Source: Angiostrongylus vasorum | Lineage: Eukaryota > Nematoda > Chromadorea > Rhabditida > Metastrongylidae | Reading direction: 5' to 3' | Assembly (NCBI GenBank): GCA_018806985.1 | Contig: JADANN010000018.1 | Coordinates: 1,148,501 to 1,212,500 of the forward strand | Length of the DNA stretch: 64,000 bases | Shown: positions 48,717-60,700 of the stretch, piece by piece | Layout of the letters: every line of letters begins with the position of its first letter | Numbering within the stretch: the stretch's first letter is position 1 | Translations under genes and position numbers: made by a program | The notes under the pieces: generated by a model | Databases searched by the model: none | What the model was told of the DNA's origin: nothing | Seen by the model: only the letters and a program-made list of their open reading frames with translations

Positions 48717-48793
48717 TATATATAAATATACATATATATATATATATACATATATATACATATATATACATATATATATATATATAAATATAC
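48717..48793. repeat. (TA)n tail of family C copy 6
   Basis: TA-rich tract with regular TACA and TAAA interruptions directly after AAGTAAGTA, the 3' end of family C. Confidence 0.93.
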
Positions 48794-48804
48794 AACGAGT
48801 AAAC

Positions 48805-48890
48805 AACGAGTAAAACTCCGATAAATGAAAATTATACTGGGGCCTACACCATAAATCAAGACGGGGCATCTAAGTATCCAATTAACTATC
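48805..48890 (+). repeat. Family C repeat, 3' end fragment
   Basis: Only the last 85 bp (AAATGAAAATTATACTGGGG to GGGGCATCTAAGTATCCAAT). It follows the (TA)n tail of copy 6. Confidence 0.7.
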
Positions 48891-48894
48891 CGCA

Positions 48895-49597
48895 CCCACT
48901 ACACATAGTCCCTCCTTCCTCTCAGTTTTAATTTCACCTAAATCCAAATTCCCAAGATACTGAGCACGAATTTCTGTTTTATACTTTCCGAATGTCCAGT
49001 GCAAAGCATCCACAAAAACTAAGGCACGCTAAGGGAATACCGTCACGCTGGACGAAGTCCTGCCTGTTCAATTCGATCCAACTTCAGAGATATGGATAAA
49101 CGAGAAAAACTCGTCCCATGGCTACAGAGATTCAAAAATTCATTGTTCTAAAATAAGAAAGCATAACTTGTTGGCAACGACCTATGAATTCTGCTAGCCT
49201 TTACTTCAAATGACAAAACAAAGCTCCATCCTATATACTCCGGTCCATGCTAACTTTCCGTACAACATTCCAGCCCTTTCAGTCACTGGGAACACAAGGC
49301 TCTGTTCTTCCTGCTTTTAGGAACAAACATTGATTGGCCCCGAAATAATCGGAACTCTTATTTCAACAAATTACCTACACCTTACTAAGGAATGTTACAC
49401 TAGAAATAAAGAAAAAATGAAGTACCACGACAGATAATTGCTCGAAAATACTCCTGTTCGAAAAAAATGAAAAAAAAAATCCGATTATATCAGGAGTAGC
49501 GGATGAGTAACATCAACAAAACGAAAAAAACCATAAATAGAGGGAGATAGTGATAAATCACGATAAAGAAGTCTCAGAAAAATCGGTATAAAGACGT
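48895..49597. other. Downstream flank of SPCS2, no gene
   Basis: AT-rich sequence with no ORF of note. The SPCS2 3' UTR is expected at the right end; no clear AATAAA signal can be assigned with confidence. Confidence 0.5.
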
Positions 49598-50285
49598 TCA
49601 TTGCTCGCCCTTCAGTAAATTCTCATAGAGGTGGTCAACATCCTTCTTCAGCAACGGTATGACGATCTGAAATATGTGAAGTATATGACAGCCAAGGTCC
49701 ATGCGGATAAAATCGTCATCAAAGTCTATCCCACCTCACCAAGTTCATTTATGTAAGCACCAATTGATTTAGTAATCTTCCCTTGTCCAGACCGCCATTC
49801 CTTCGAGAATTCAGCAGAAAGGGTGTACTTGTCGTCGTAACTATGGTAATTCAAGAAACGTTACAACACAAAATAAACTTGTAAGTAGGTATATACAGTA
49901 AGGAAGCAAACCTTTTTAATTCTGAACTCCATTTCCACACCCGTTTCTGCTTACCATCCGATTCTTCAGCTTGATAGAACGTACGCTTTTCAATGTACCA
50001 TTGATACAGCTGTAGGACACCCATCAATATGAAGTACGTGATGGAACAGACCGCAAGGACTATCTTGGACTTCGGGAAGGGGTAAAGGTAATCGTAGACG
50101 ATTGCTGTTGCGGAAAAAGAAACGGCAATGAACGATATGAGCAGCCGTCCATCCATCAACGAATGGTATTCCTTCCATCCGATTTTGTCATTTAATATCT
50201 GTTTCACTGCATCATCCAAGGTGTTCTTCACAGTTGGTCCATCCCACTTATTGACCCTGATTGGGGCGCCAGTCTTGCCAGTCAT
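49598..50285 (-). CDS. SPCS2: Signal peptidase complex subunit 2 (SPC25)
   Basis: Three exons on the minus strand: 50285-49912, 49840-49735, 49666-49598; phases agree and give 182 aa ending KGEQ-stop. The protein starts [16 protein letters not shown] and contains [20 protein letters not shown] and YLYPFPKSK, which are the hallmark segments of SPC25. Two membrane helices are visible at about residues 48-65 and 74-94, separated by the short PFPKSK turn, with the long C-terminal part predicted cytosolic. It is the non-catalytic ER subunit that links the signal peptidase to the Sec61 translocon. An upstream in-frame ATG at 50318 exists, but a pyrimidine-rich CTTCCAG acceptor lies between it and the chosen ATG, which favours trans-splicing onto the shorter form. 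Introns are short (71 and 68 bp). It is divergent from npp-11. Confidence 0.95.
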
Positions 50286-50619
50286 TTCGAAAACGATCTT
50301 AGCCTGGAAGAGCTTCATTACGGTTTTACCTTCAAAGATACGCCGAATGGAATCTTATGGGAGTGTTAATTTCTAATTTAAGAGAGCTGTTCAAGCAGAA
50401 ATCAGCAGGAAGTGAATATAGAGAGTACAAAACAGGACTTAAGCAACACGATTTTAGCATATGACACGGGGTAATATGGCCGCTAAAAACTGGCATTTTA
50501 ACAAATAACACTAAGAACTACGGTGCGAGCTACTGACAAGTTTTCTTAACATAAGTATTTACATTATTGCCCCAGAAATACACAAAGTCAACAGCAGAAA
50601 CACGTCCAATTCATCAAAG

Positions 50620-50875
50620 AATAATCCAGACAGGATTCAGAAAAGATGGCGTGTTCAAGGAGGAGGAAGGACGTCTGCTAAATACGGAAGAAGAGAACGA
50701 AGGAGCGAGGCGTGTCGAAAGCTTGGTCCTGCAAGCCTTAACTAATGATCCAGACGGAATTCAGAAAACAGCATGCATCCAAGGAACAGGAGTACACCAG
50801 TAGTACAGTATAGTACACCTGCCAAGTGCTGAAGTAACCAGACGTGTCGAGAGCTCGGCCCAACGTTGTTCTTCC
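50620..50875. repeat. Imperfect tandem duplication upstream of SPCS2
   Basis: AATCCAGACAGGATTCAGAA at 50624 and GATCCAGACGGAATTCAGAA at 50748 start two related units, each followed by a GTGTCGAAAGCTTGG / GTGTCGAGAGCTCGG word at matching distance. It lies between the divergent SPCS2 and npp-11 starts; ORFs on both strands reflect the repeat. Confidence 0.65.
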
Positions 50876-51460
50876 TGGAAATCTACGAAAGCGACGTGTG
50901 ATATATCTCGCGCGGAAAACATCTGAGCAACAATGATGACGCCAGCCGTTGAGCAGAGCGCGCTTACTTCCAAAGCATTTCGGATCTTGTCTGCGTCCTA
51001 ATCTATGTACTGCAGCGGATGCAAGTACTGCTTTCACTGTCAGGACTTCCTATCTGTAGCGAGATGACTCCACCACACTTCTTTTTTTCTTCCATAATTT
51101 GGCTATAAATGGTGCAGGGTTTGGTAGCAGGGATTTATTAGAGTTCTGATTCCGATGTTTCCTTCAAAGCGCGTTTAAAAAAAATGTTCCAGAATATGTA
51201 GTTCTTCTAAATTACATAGATCTTCCTCGTGCTAGTCAACGTTCGAGGTTTTGTTATAGATCCATACCTATAAGGTCGATGGAAACTCGATTTTGTATCG
51301 AAAGCGTGTCACCTTAGAGTTTGTTTCACCTGCGAAATGTTCCGGAGTCTCCCATCCTTTCTCCATTTTTTAAATTTTGCATTTGTAGGAATAGAACCGC
51401 TCCTTGTTGCCTAGTGTTGGTGGTTCTGTTTACGAAGATCTAGTTGTAACTATTATTAAC

Positions 51461-51738
51461 GGAGTGCGTGTAGCGCAGTGGGCCGACGCGCCCTGCAATA
51501 CACATGGGATCGATGCCCGCGCACCAGGCCCACCAAACCCTTCATCCCTCCGGGGTCGGCAAGTTAGTACCAGACTTGTGTGGTAGGGTAGCAGCACTGG
51601 CTTGATACATTGGTAAGCCATCGCGAGTCATTGTAAAGGGCCAGTTATGCATTCATTCACCTTCAACAATGCTTAATGATGTCAATGCATGGCGTACCAA
51701 TAAGAGATTGATTAACGCCGAGAGCTTTATCCTTTTTC
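51461..51738 (+). repeat. Family A SINE, copy 8, just upstream of npp-11 exon 1
   Basis: Starts GGAGTGCGTGTAGCGCAGTG, box B GGGATCGATGCCC, tail GAGAGCTTTATCCTTTTTCC. Its 3' end is only about 35 bp before the TTTCAG acceptor of the first npp-11 coding exon, on the same strand. Confidence 0.88.
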
Positions 51739-51774
51739 CTGTAACAGTTATTAGGAAAGGATTTTGATTTCAGG

Positions 51775-54700
51775 ATGTTTGGCACCAGTTCTGTTTCAAC
51801 AACAACTTCGACCTGTGTCGCTGGATCATCACCCTTTTCTTCTCTCCCTGTCTCCACTGCAGCTGCATCGTCGACTTCCCAGGCTACATCATTGTTTGGA
51901 GGTTTGTTTTGTGTATAATACAACTGTTTCTTTTAAATTGCTTGCTTTGATCTCTTATCCCTTTGCTGCAGTAATAGACGTGCTCCTAATCTTTATGAAT
52001 TCCTTCTTTCAGGCCCTACCAAAGCACTGTCTCATCCTGTCGAAGGCTGTGCGAGGTACCACGTTTTCTTTGTCAAAATCGATTAAGTAGTGTTCTAATT
52101 ATTTTTTTTAGGACAACGACAGAAGCGACAAGTACAGAGGCCTCAACTGGGGCTTCGTTGAAGGGTTTGCTCGAGAAGGAAGGGTCTGTCGTTTCGGCAT
52201 GTTCGCAGTTGCTCGCAATGATGACTGCCGACACGGAAATCAGTTTTTCTGACTTATCTGCGGTTTGTTCTTCCGTCGGTTGCTTGATTAGTGGGAATTT
52301 TTGGTTCGTTAACTAAGCAATCCTTCCATTCGTTGTTATGGGGTGTGCCTACTTGCTTCATTTCTTGACCGCAACGGGCTAAATATCCCTATTAGTTTCT
52401 TGTTCTTCTATACCAAATTTTTTTATGTTCACATTGTGAGTTCTTTATGAGCTCTGATGTCCCTTATAAACAAGTGATTAAAAGGGCGTTCTAATAGGAA
52501 ACCAACATGTTCGTTTTCGTTTCATGCCGGCATGACAACGCTAGCAGTGATCTCCATTATCTTTCTATTCAAACTGTACATTTTCATATGCACTAAGCTA
52601 AGGCTTTGTCACAGAAAGATAATGGAGATCTCGTAGCGCTCAACTTTCCGGTATGAAACGAAAGCGAATATCTTGGTTTCCTACTAGAACGCACTTTAAT
52701 CCTTGTTTATAGGCATATCAGAGCTCATAAGGAACTCACAATGTGAAACTTTACATTTTCATTAGCACTAAGCTAAGGCTTTGTCACAATTTGGTTCCTC
52801 GGTAGGGGAGAATGAGCCTAATCGGTTAAACACCATTCCATGATGTGGCTCTAGGTTCTTTGACAGATGTCAAATTCACGAAATGCTTCCCATATGGTTG
52901 TTGTTTGTCCTGGACTTGCAACTAGGCTGGGCTAGCTAGGAATTAACTAGGATCTACAATGGATTTGCCTGTAGGTTTTGGTGCTGTTTAATAAAGTGAA
53001 AGTTCACTTCGTCCGTGACCATCACCTCTATCACCTGTAGTTCCGTTGATCGTCGAGTCACTCGGGCGAGCGCCAGTAAGTCTTCCATTTTTCCCTGTCG
53101 CGTGCAAGAGTAGCCCAATGGGTTCTGCTCGCTCTAAGGACTCGTTGAGCATCATATATTTCTTCTAGGCTTTTCGTGAAGAACTATAACCATCGGGCCG
53201 GTGGTCTTCCTGCAGTACGTTTGACATCCCAAGCAATCCAGTCACTAACGGCTCTTGCCCATCGGTTGTCATTCATACGCATTACGTGTCCGGCCCATAT
53301 CTTCGACTGTTTAGCGTACAGTACAGAACGGCATCTTTGATTTTTGATCGCCGACGCAGATCGGAGCTTCCGATCCCTTCCCTTGCTTGTGTGGAACGGG
53401 ATACTCCCTAGCATCGCCCTTTCGACTGCGCGTTCGTAAACGCTAAGTGACCTTTCATCCTGCTTACGCAGCGACCAAGTATCTGAAGCATACGTTAAAG
53501 CAGGAACTACCATTGAGTCGAAAAAAGTGGGCACGGAGTCGGGTGTTCCTTGTTCTCTTCACTACATCCTCGATGCTCTTGAAAGCACCCCAAGCCGCTC
53601 GTTTCCTTCTGCTCAGCTCTGGAGCTAGGGTCGTTCATCATATTGATTTCCCGACCTAGATAGACATAACTGGAGCATTCGGAGATATTCGTTCCGTTGA
53701 ACATGAATGGGGCATGCGAAACCAATCCGTTCTTCATGAACATCGTTTTTATGAGATTTAGTTGAAGACCAATCTTTCCACAGGCTTTATCAAAGTCGGT
53801 AAGCATACGTTCCGCTTGGCTGTTTGGTGTTATAAGGACGATGTCATCAGCAAAGCGAAGATGGTGTAACTGCCGACCATCGATTTTCACTCACATATTA
53901 TCCCATTCCAATGGTCGCATGACGTTGTGGAACGTGGCGGTAAATAATTTTGGCGAGGTGGTATCGCCTTGCCTAACTCCTCTTTGACGTCAGTGATAAT
54001 ATCGTCGTAGAATGGTGGTACCTTGGTTGTAAAATTTTTGTACAGCTCACGAAGAATCTTTATGTACTGAGTAGGGACTCCTTTGCCTATCCAGGGCTTC
54101 CAAGACTGCTTCTATCTCGACTGAATCAAAGGCCTTTTGTAAATCGATGAAGGTGAGACAGAGCGGTCTTTTGTACTCGCGATACTTCAATGAGCCTTGT
54201 TACCATGTGGATATGGTTCATCGTACTAAATCCTTTTCGAAACCCTGCTTGCTCACATGGCTGTCCTTCGTCCAGTGTTCTGTCAATCCTGTTTAGGATG
54301 GCTCGAGTGAAAAGTTTGTAGACGACAGACAGTAAGCAGATCGGACGATAGTTACCGATATCGTGTAGGTCACTCTTCTTGAACAATAACACGGTCTTCC
54401 TGGTCTTCCACTGAGTAGGGACCTTGCATTCAGACAGGTAATGTGTGAAGAGCCGAGCCAGTATGCTTACGAGGACTGGCGGAAGGTTTTTCAGGTGTTC
54501 TGGTCTTATCCTTTCCGGACCTGGTGTTGTTCGATTTTTCACCGACCAAATGGCATGTCGAATTTCGAAAGAGAGAACCGGTGGTACAACATGTCCGTCC
54601 TCCTTTATTTCATATGACGGAAGGTGGACGTGGCTATCGAAGAGATCCCAGTAGTATTCGTGAATAATTTTCTCCATTGCTTTTCTGGACGCTGTAACTG

Positions 54701-57700
54701 TTCCATCTGGGCGTCGGAGTGCAATCATCTTGGTCTTGTAACTGGCAAAGCTTCGATGGGCTTTGCGAATGCTTTTTCCCAGCCTCTGTAGCTTCGACCA
54801 TTACTGCTTCTCTCTCTCTTTAAGATCTTCTTTTGTCGCCTGTCTGCATTCAAGTTCGGAAGTTAGTTCGCGGTTGCCTGCAGCTCGTGCGATTCCACGC
54901 TGGCGCATCAGCTCGAGTGTTTCTGGAGGCGCACGTCTCTTGGTGACTTTCGAACTCTCAGCTTTCATAGCGCTAACGTGAAGATGTTGAATGAGCTGAT
55001 CGTATTCTTCGTCGATGTTGTCGACAACGGCATCTTCTCAACAGCACACTAATGAATTGAAAAAGTCCCAGCTTACGGTGGTTTTGGGATTTCGCTTTTT
55101 TGAATTTAGCGGCTTTTTTCTCCTTTCCGCAAGAAATAGAATCTTGCACGAAGGAGACGGTGGTCTGATCCCGTGTAGAATTTTGGGACAGCAGCGACAT
55201 CGGTTAGGGCAAAATCTTCTATTTACTATGATGTGGTCTATTTCGTTATGGTACTCTCCATTGGGAGAGTCCCACGTCCATCATTGAGGATGGGAGTCCT
55301 GCAATTGCCAGTTACCATGGATTGTCTTGGTCGCCATGATAAACTCGAGCCGCTCACCCTGTTCGTTCCATTCTAATCCGTGGGTCCCAATGTGACGTTC
55401 TTCAGACGTTCTTCTTGGTCCAATTTTGGCTTTGAAATCTCCAATGATGACCTTGAAGAATGTATGGTCTTCTCTGTAGAACTTCTCCCAAGCATACAGA
55501 ACGCTTCGGCTTCTTCTTCGTCATAGTTTGATGTCGGCGCGTAAACGACGAAGATTGTCAAAGGCCGGAGTTAATCCACGTCTTTTTAATCGTAAACGTC
55601 CGATTCAGGTTGTAAGTTGTTCGAATGAATCGATGTTTATGGGCAAACTCGTGTTGACGAGAACGCCGACGCCGCCGACTCCTCTACTGTCACATGTTCC
55701 GATGAACAGTTCTTCTCCGGTATCATAGACGGCGGTGAAAGGCTGGCGTTTTCTCGTCTCGGCCAGGCCAATGACGTCGTACTTTATCCTTCTTGCTTGT
55801 ATGAGCAAGTCTTCTGTCGAGGACTCGGATGCAAATGTATGTGCATTGTAGGTACAGATCGTCACCATAGTTCTTTCTTTGAAATCCAGGCAGCTTCCAT
55901 TGCCCTGAGGTTTTAGGTACCTCTCTGTACTCGTCCTATCCAACGCTGCGAAATTGGGGGCTCTTTCGGGGTCAAAGAAATGAGGCCCGTTTTTTACTGT
56001 TTAGCATTTTTTGATACCCTACGTATAGCTTGCTGGGCTCTGAACGTGGGGGCTGGGTATACTCACGGGTAGCTTGCCAGGCTCTCTCAGAGTGGACATG
56101 GAGCTTATTTGTTGGAGGCGACTCCTAACCGTCTCCCACATACTTCCCTGTCACTTGACTACAGGCTTTTGGCCGAATTGACACGTAGAGTACAATCTGC
56201 ATAAATCAGAACGCACCCACACAAGCGTGCATGAATACGCCCCGTTAATGCAGAAAGTATGTGCCAAATCGGCGCAGCAGAAACAGGGAGTCCATCCTCT
56301 GGATCCACCTGCGTCTCAGGGAGGAAAAGGTCGCTTTTGGTCCGCGATTAAGCCCCCTTATCCGCCACCTGGGAACGCGCCACGTAGCCTCGCGACTAAC
56401 CGGCTCGAGATCCCTCATATGAGGGAGATCCGTGGCGTCCTTGAGCATAGCTAACTTAAACGTGCGCCAAACACGTTGATGCATCTTTACGAAGGTCTCC
56501 TTTTAAGTTCTTTTGTTTCCCTCGGAATAAACCATAGTTCCGTTCTCAGCACACATACTTATGTCGATATTTACTTCCGAGATGTTTTACGGTATTCAGG
56601 GGTTCCAGAAGATACGACATTCTTCGATGTTGTATTCACTGGACTTCTTCCAATTCGTTATACGTGTTCATTGAACATCCCAAATATGCATAGGTTGTCA
56701 TCTCCTTAGTCGGCGATTCCACCTAGGATAATCTATCCTTTTTCACACCACACGTTCCTCCTGAACTGGTTTTTTCTTGCTAATGATGCATAATCTGGTT
56801 TTCTTTATAGTTCGTTAAGCTTGACAAGCATTGTCTCCTCTTTCATGGTAATACGTGAGAAAGGGACAATGTCATCAGTAAAGTGAACGTGGGAGAAACT
56901 GCACATCAATAAGTAACTTTTTTTGTCGCATTACAAAAAACGGCACATACCATTCGTAGGTGCCCGTGAACATCTTTGAGTGAAAAAGTTGTACTTGCAT
57001 TAGTCACTGACTATTTCAGTCAGCAGGCGTTTTTACATATAACACATTTATACTTTTATTTACTGTGTTGGACAGGATGACAGCGGTCTTTACAATGTCG
57101 AATGCTTTCTGGTAAAAAAAAAGCTAAAACCCTTGGCACTGATCAAGTCCTTAGGGATCGCCGTGCATTCGACTTCATTGACCATCGTTGGAGATGCTTC
57201 AGTGCATATTAGGCCTCTACAGTGACTCGCGGTGGTCTACCGATGTATCGAGCCGGTGCTGCTATCCTGCTAGACAACTCCGGTACCAATTTACTGACCC
57301 CGGAGGGATAGAGGGCTTGGTGAGCCTGGAGCGCTTGGATCGGTCCCATGTACATTGCAAGGCACCTCAGAGCCCTGCGCTATACGCTTTCTCATAGCTA
57401 ACGAAATATTGGGCAAGAGGTACTTAATACTTCTTGTAGACCACTTTAACACTCGAATGTGTCTTACTGTAATTCCTGGAAGTAAGTCCTTTGCTAAATA
57501 CAGCTCAGCTTGCCACATCTATTGGACTTCCCCTTGGTCCCGTGTGTTTAAAATTTTGTAGTGTTCGAGTTAAGTTTTAGCTCGTGAATCCTGCGCCGGT
57601 CGCTCATCCGTCCTAATTGCTGATATAGAGTTATGTGCACTGAAAGTAGAGCGTGTAGGTGGTGGTTACAAACTTATTGAGTCAACCGCGTTCAAGCTTC

Positions 57701-60700
57701 TGGTTCTTTCTTCAGCTGATCTACATTTAATCATCCGTGGCGTTCTTGCAAAATGAATGGTAGGATCTGGTACACTTTTTTTTGTTTTGAATTTGAAGAG
57801 ATTTCGATACAATCGTTTTGTTGTCGATTATCTTAAGTAGGAAACTGTAGCTTCCCGGTCCTCGTCAAGAAGAAGGGGCAGCTGAACTTTTGTACTCACG
57901 AATATCACGGGGACATTCCTTTGTGATTTTTTTTGCACTGACTCCACAATCATCTGTAAGTTTTTGGCAAGGATCATCCTGTACTGCTTCACTGCAAATG
58001 AATGTTTGAGTTAATGGGTATTGGAGCATGGTAAAGATCAAACCGCAGGTGTTTCTTGCTTGATGAGCGTTCCCAGTTTGCCTTTAGGTAAGAAGGGCTT
58101 ACCCTGCGCAGGTTCGAAAACCTTTTAGCAACATTTATTTCGTTTGGTCTTCGCTTTGGTGTCATTCATAATTTTATATGGCCACGCTGAGGTTGGACTA
58201 GCTATATAATGGTTGTTTTTTTGCTACTCCTTCAATTGCCACACTTGTTTTCATTTTCTGGTTAAAATGAGTTGGTTGAGCGGAAATTATGGTGGTCTGG
58301 TCTTTTTATTTTGTCGTTGATAATGAGGTTACTGAGTTGGTGTAATGCGACATGGACGCGTGTGGCGTAATGGTCAGAGGCGCCCCTGCAGTACAAATAG
58401 GATCGATTCCCGCACCCTTGGCCCACCAAGCCTTCCATCCCTCCAAAGTCGGCAAGTTGGTGCCAGACTTGTCTAGGAGGATAGCAGCACTGGCTCAGTA
58501 CATCGGTAGGCCACCACGAGTCGTTGTAAAGGCCAGACATGCATTCAATCACCTCCAAACGATGCTTAATGAAGTCGAATGCATGGTGCATCCCTCAGGG
58601 ATTGATCAACGCCTAGAGCCTTACACTTTAACCTTTTATGCGACTTAAACTCGTGATTGCAGATTACGCAGAAAATGACATTGGATCTAGCTGCAGATGA
58701 ACGTGCTTTTCTCAACTGTTTACTTGAATTGAATGCTTATGACAGGCAACTTTGGGAAAACATGCAGAGGGTAGTTTAGCCATAGTCTTCGGATTTCAAT
58801 TTCTTTGAGATTTGAAAAAAAAAGAATGTTCTGATTAACCGTTTTACAGATCACTGACGTTGATGCAAAGTTAGCAACTTTGGAGGAAAAACAAAGCAAA
58901 ATGATGTATAATATCAGTTGTATTAGTGAAGAGCAGAAAGGTTGGACGTTTAACTTGTGTTTCATGTAGTAAGTGAAAACAGCTTTCTAATGGAAGCGTT
59001 AATATTACTAGCATTGGATGCTGCGGTAAGCGAGATGGAGAAGTCATTAGGTCTTCCGGATTGGACAGATCAGAACAGCGATCTTCCTATGGATGCCTTT
59101 TCTGCGACTCCAAGTGATGTCAAGAGGCAACAACTCCTTCAACTACTTATAAGTGTGGACTCACAAATCAAGGAAACAGACTGTGACTTGCAAGAAATCG
59201 TTGATCAGGTTGTTTCTTGTATCTTTACAATACTATTTTCCACAATGATGGTGGGATTTTCGCAAAACATGGAGCCCGGGCCAAATCGAACTACGATTAC
59301 CGTTTCCGGGGGCACGTCTATTACACAGTGAGTCATTGAGGCTCTTGCTTTGCGTTTCTCTTCGCTAGTTTTCTGCCTAACGTTACCATTAACGCTACAA
59401 CTATTTTCTATTTTTTAACGCTGAGAAAACTTCCATAGCATTTTTGTTCTCCAAAAAGAGATCATCTATGGCTGCACCAGTTCGTTATACAAAGCTTTGC
59501 TCAGCTTTGGATGGTGGTCATTAGAGTATACCCGTGACTGCTAAATTTGAAATGAAAATGAGGTCATATAGTCACCGTAGGCATCGACTCCAATGCATGC
59601 GCAAAGTCCAGTTGGACAATACTCGTCGGTTTTATTACATCGTCTTTGCGGTAGTTTGTTTTGTTGCACAGAGTTTTTCTACTATGTTTTTTATCTTTTG
59701 TCGACAGCTTGCCGATCCAACACAGATTCTGCGTTGGGCGTTCTCCGTAGAAAGTTATTCCTATATGCTTAATCGTTAACTGCACACTTGAATATCTCGT
59801 CTTTACAGATCACCGGGAGCTGCTAGGGCCTCCTTCGATTTGACTGGTTTATTGAATTATTCATCAGCGTTGTTTACTCTTAGCTAAATTACAGATGGAA
59901 ATGTCTGACTTCCTGGACCTGTGAAGCCCTGCTGTGTAGTAGATACAGCGGAAACAGCTTCATATCATGTTGTAGAAATTCTTTTTATCTGAGGCTGATG
60001 ACGTTCTGTGCAACCTGAGATTTCATCTTCTTTCATCGGTTGCCTCAAAAACGGTGTTGCCCGGGGCGACGAGTGTGCGGGGTACTGAGACTGGTTTAGT
60101 TCTTTGTTGTTCCCAGGAGTCCCGATCCAGCATAGTTGGAACTTTTTGAAGACAATATCAAAAGCAGTTACCAGCACTAGGTACTAGTGGGAATTTGCTA
60201 CCTTGTGACTAGTTTGCTGGCAGGATGTCGGTTATTCTTGGCTATAGTTTAATATTAGTTAGGCTTCTGGATGGGAATGTCATGTTCTATAGCTTGGAAG
60301 AACCTATTGAGGAATGAATCCCTGTTATAAATCGCAATTCGACACTTTAGAAGAACTTCAGCCACGATGTGGCGGTAAGCTGTTGCGAGCTCAACACTTA
60401 ATCATTTACAAAAAACCGCTTTATGTTCGCCTGGAGAGATCGTTGCTATTATCTCAGTGTGATAAGAGAACATTCAATCGGTAAATTTCTAACTACATGA
60501 GCTGTTGCTCAGGAGTACTACAACTTTCCTGGGTCTTGTGGATCAGGAGAAGCTTCACACACAAGTTAACTGCAAATTCCTTGACTAAGGAGGGATCGGA
60601 GGCTTGGTTTGCCTTGGATAGCTCGAACGGAGACCTTGTACTTAAGGAACGACTTCACTAACACTGTATTGTCTATACTCTTATCTACATAATGACATAT

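Noticed and set aside
58941..58982. Very short npp-11 introns (29 or 35-42 bp) between exons 5 and 6
   Set aside because: A 71 bp intron to the acceptor at 59011 keeps phase and gives [15 protein letters not shown], which aligns better with the NUP62 coiled coil.
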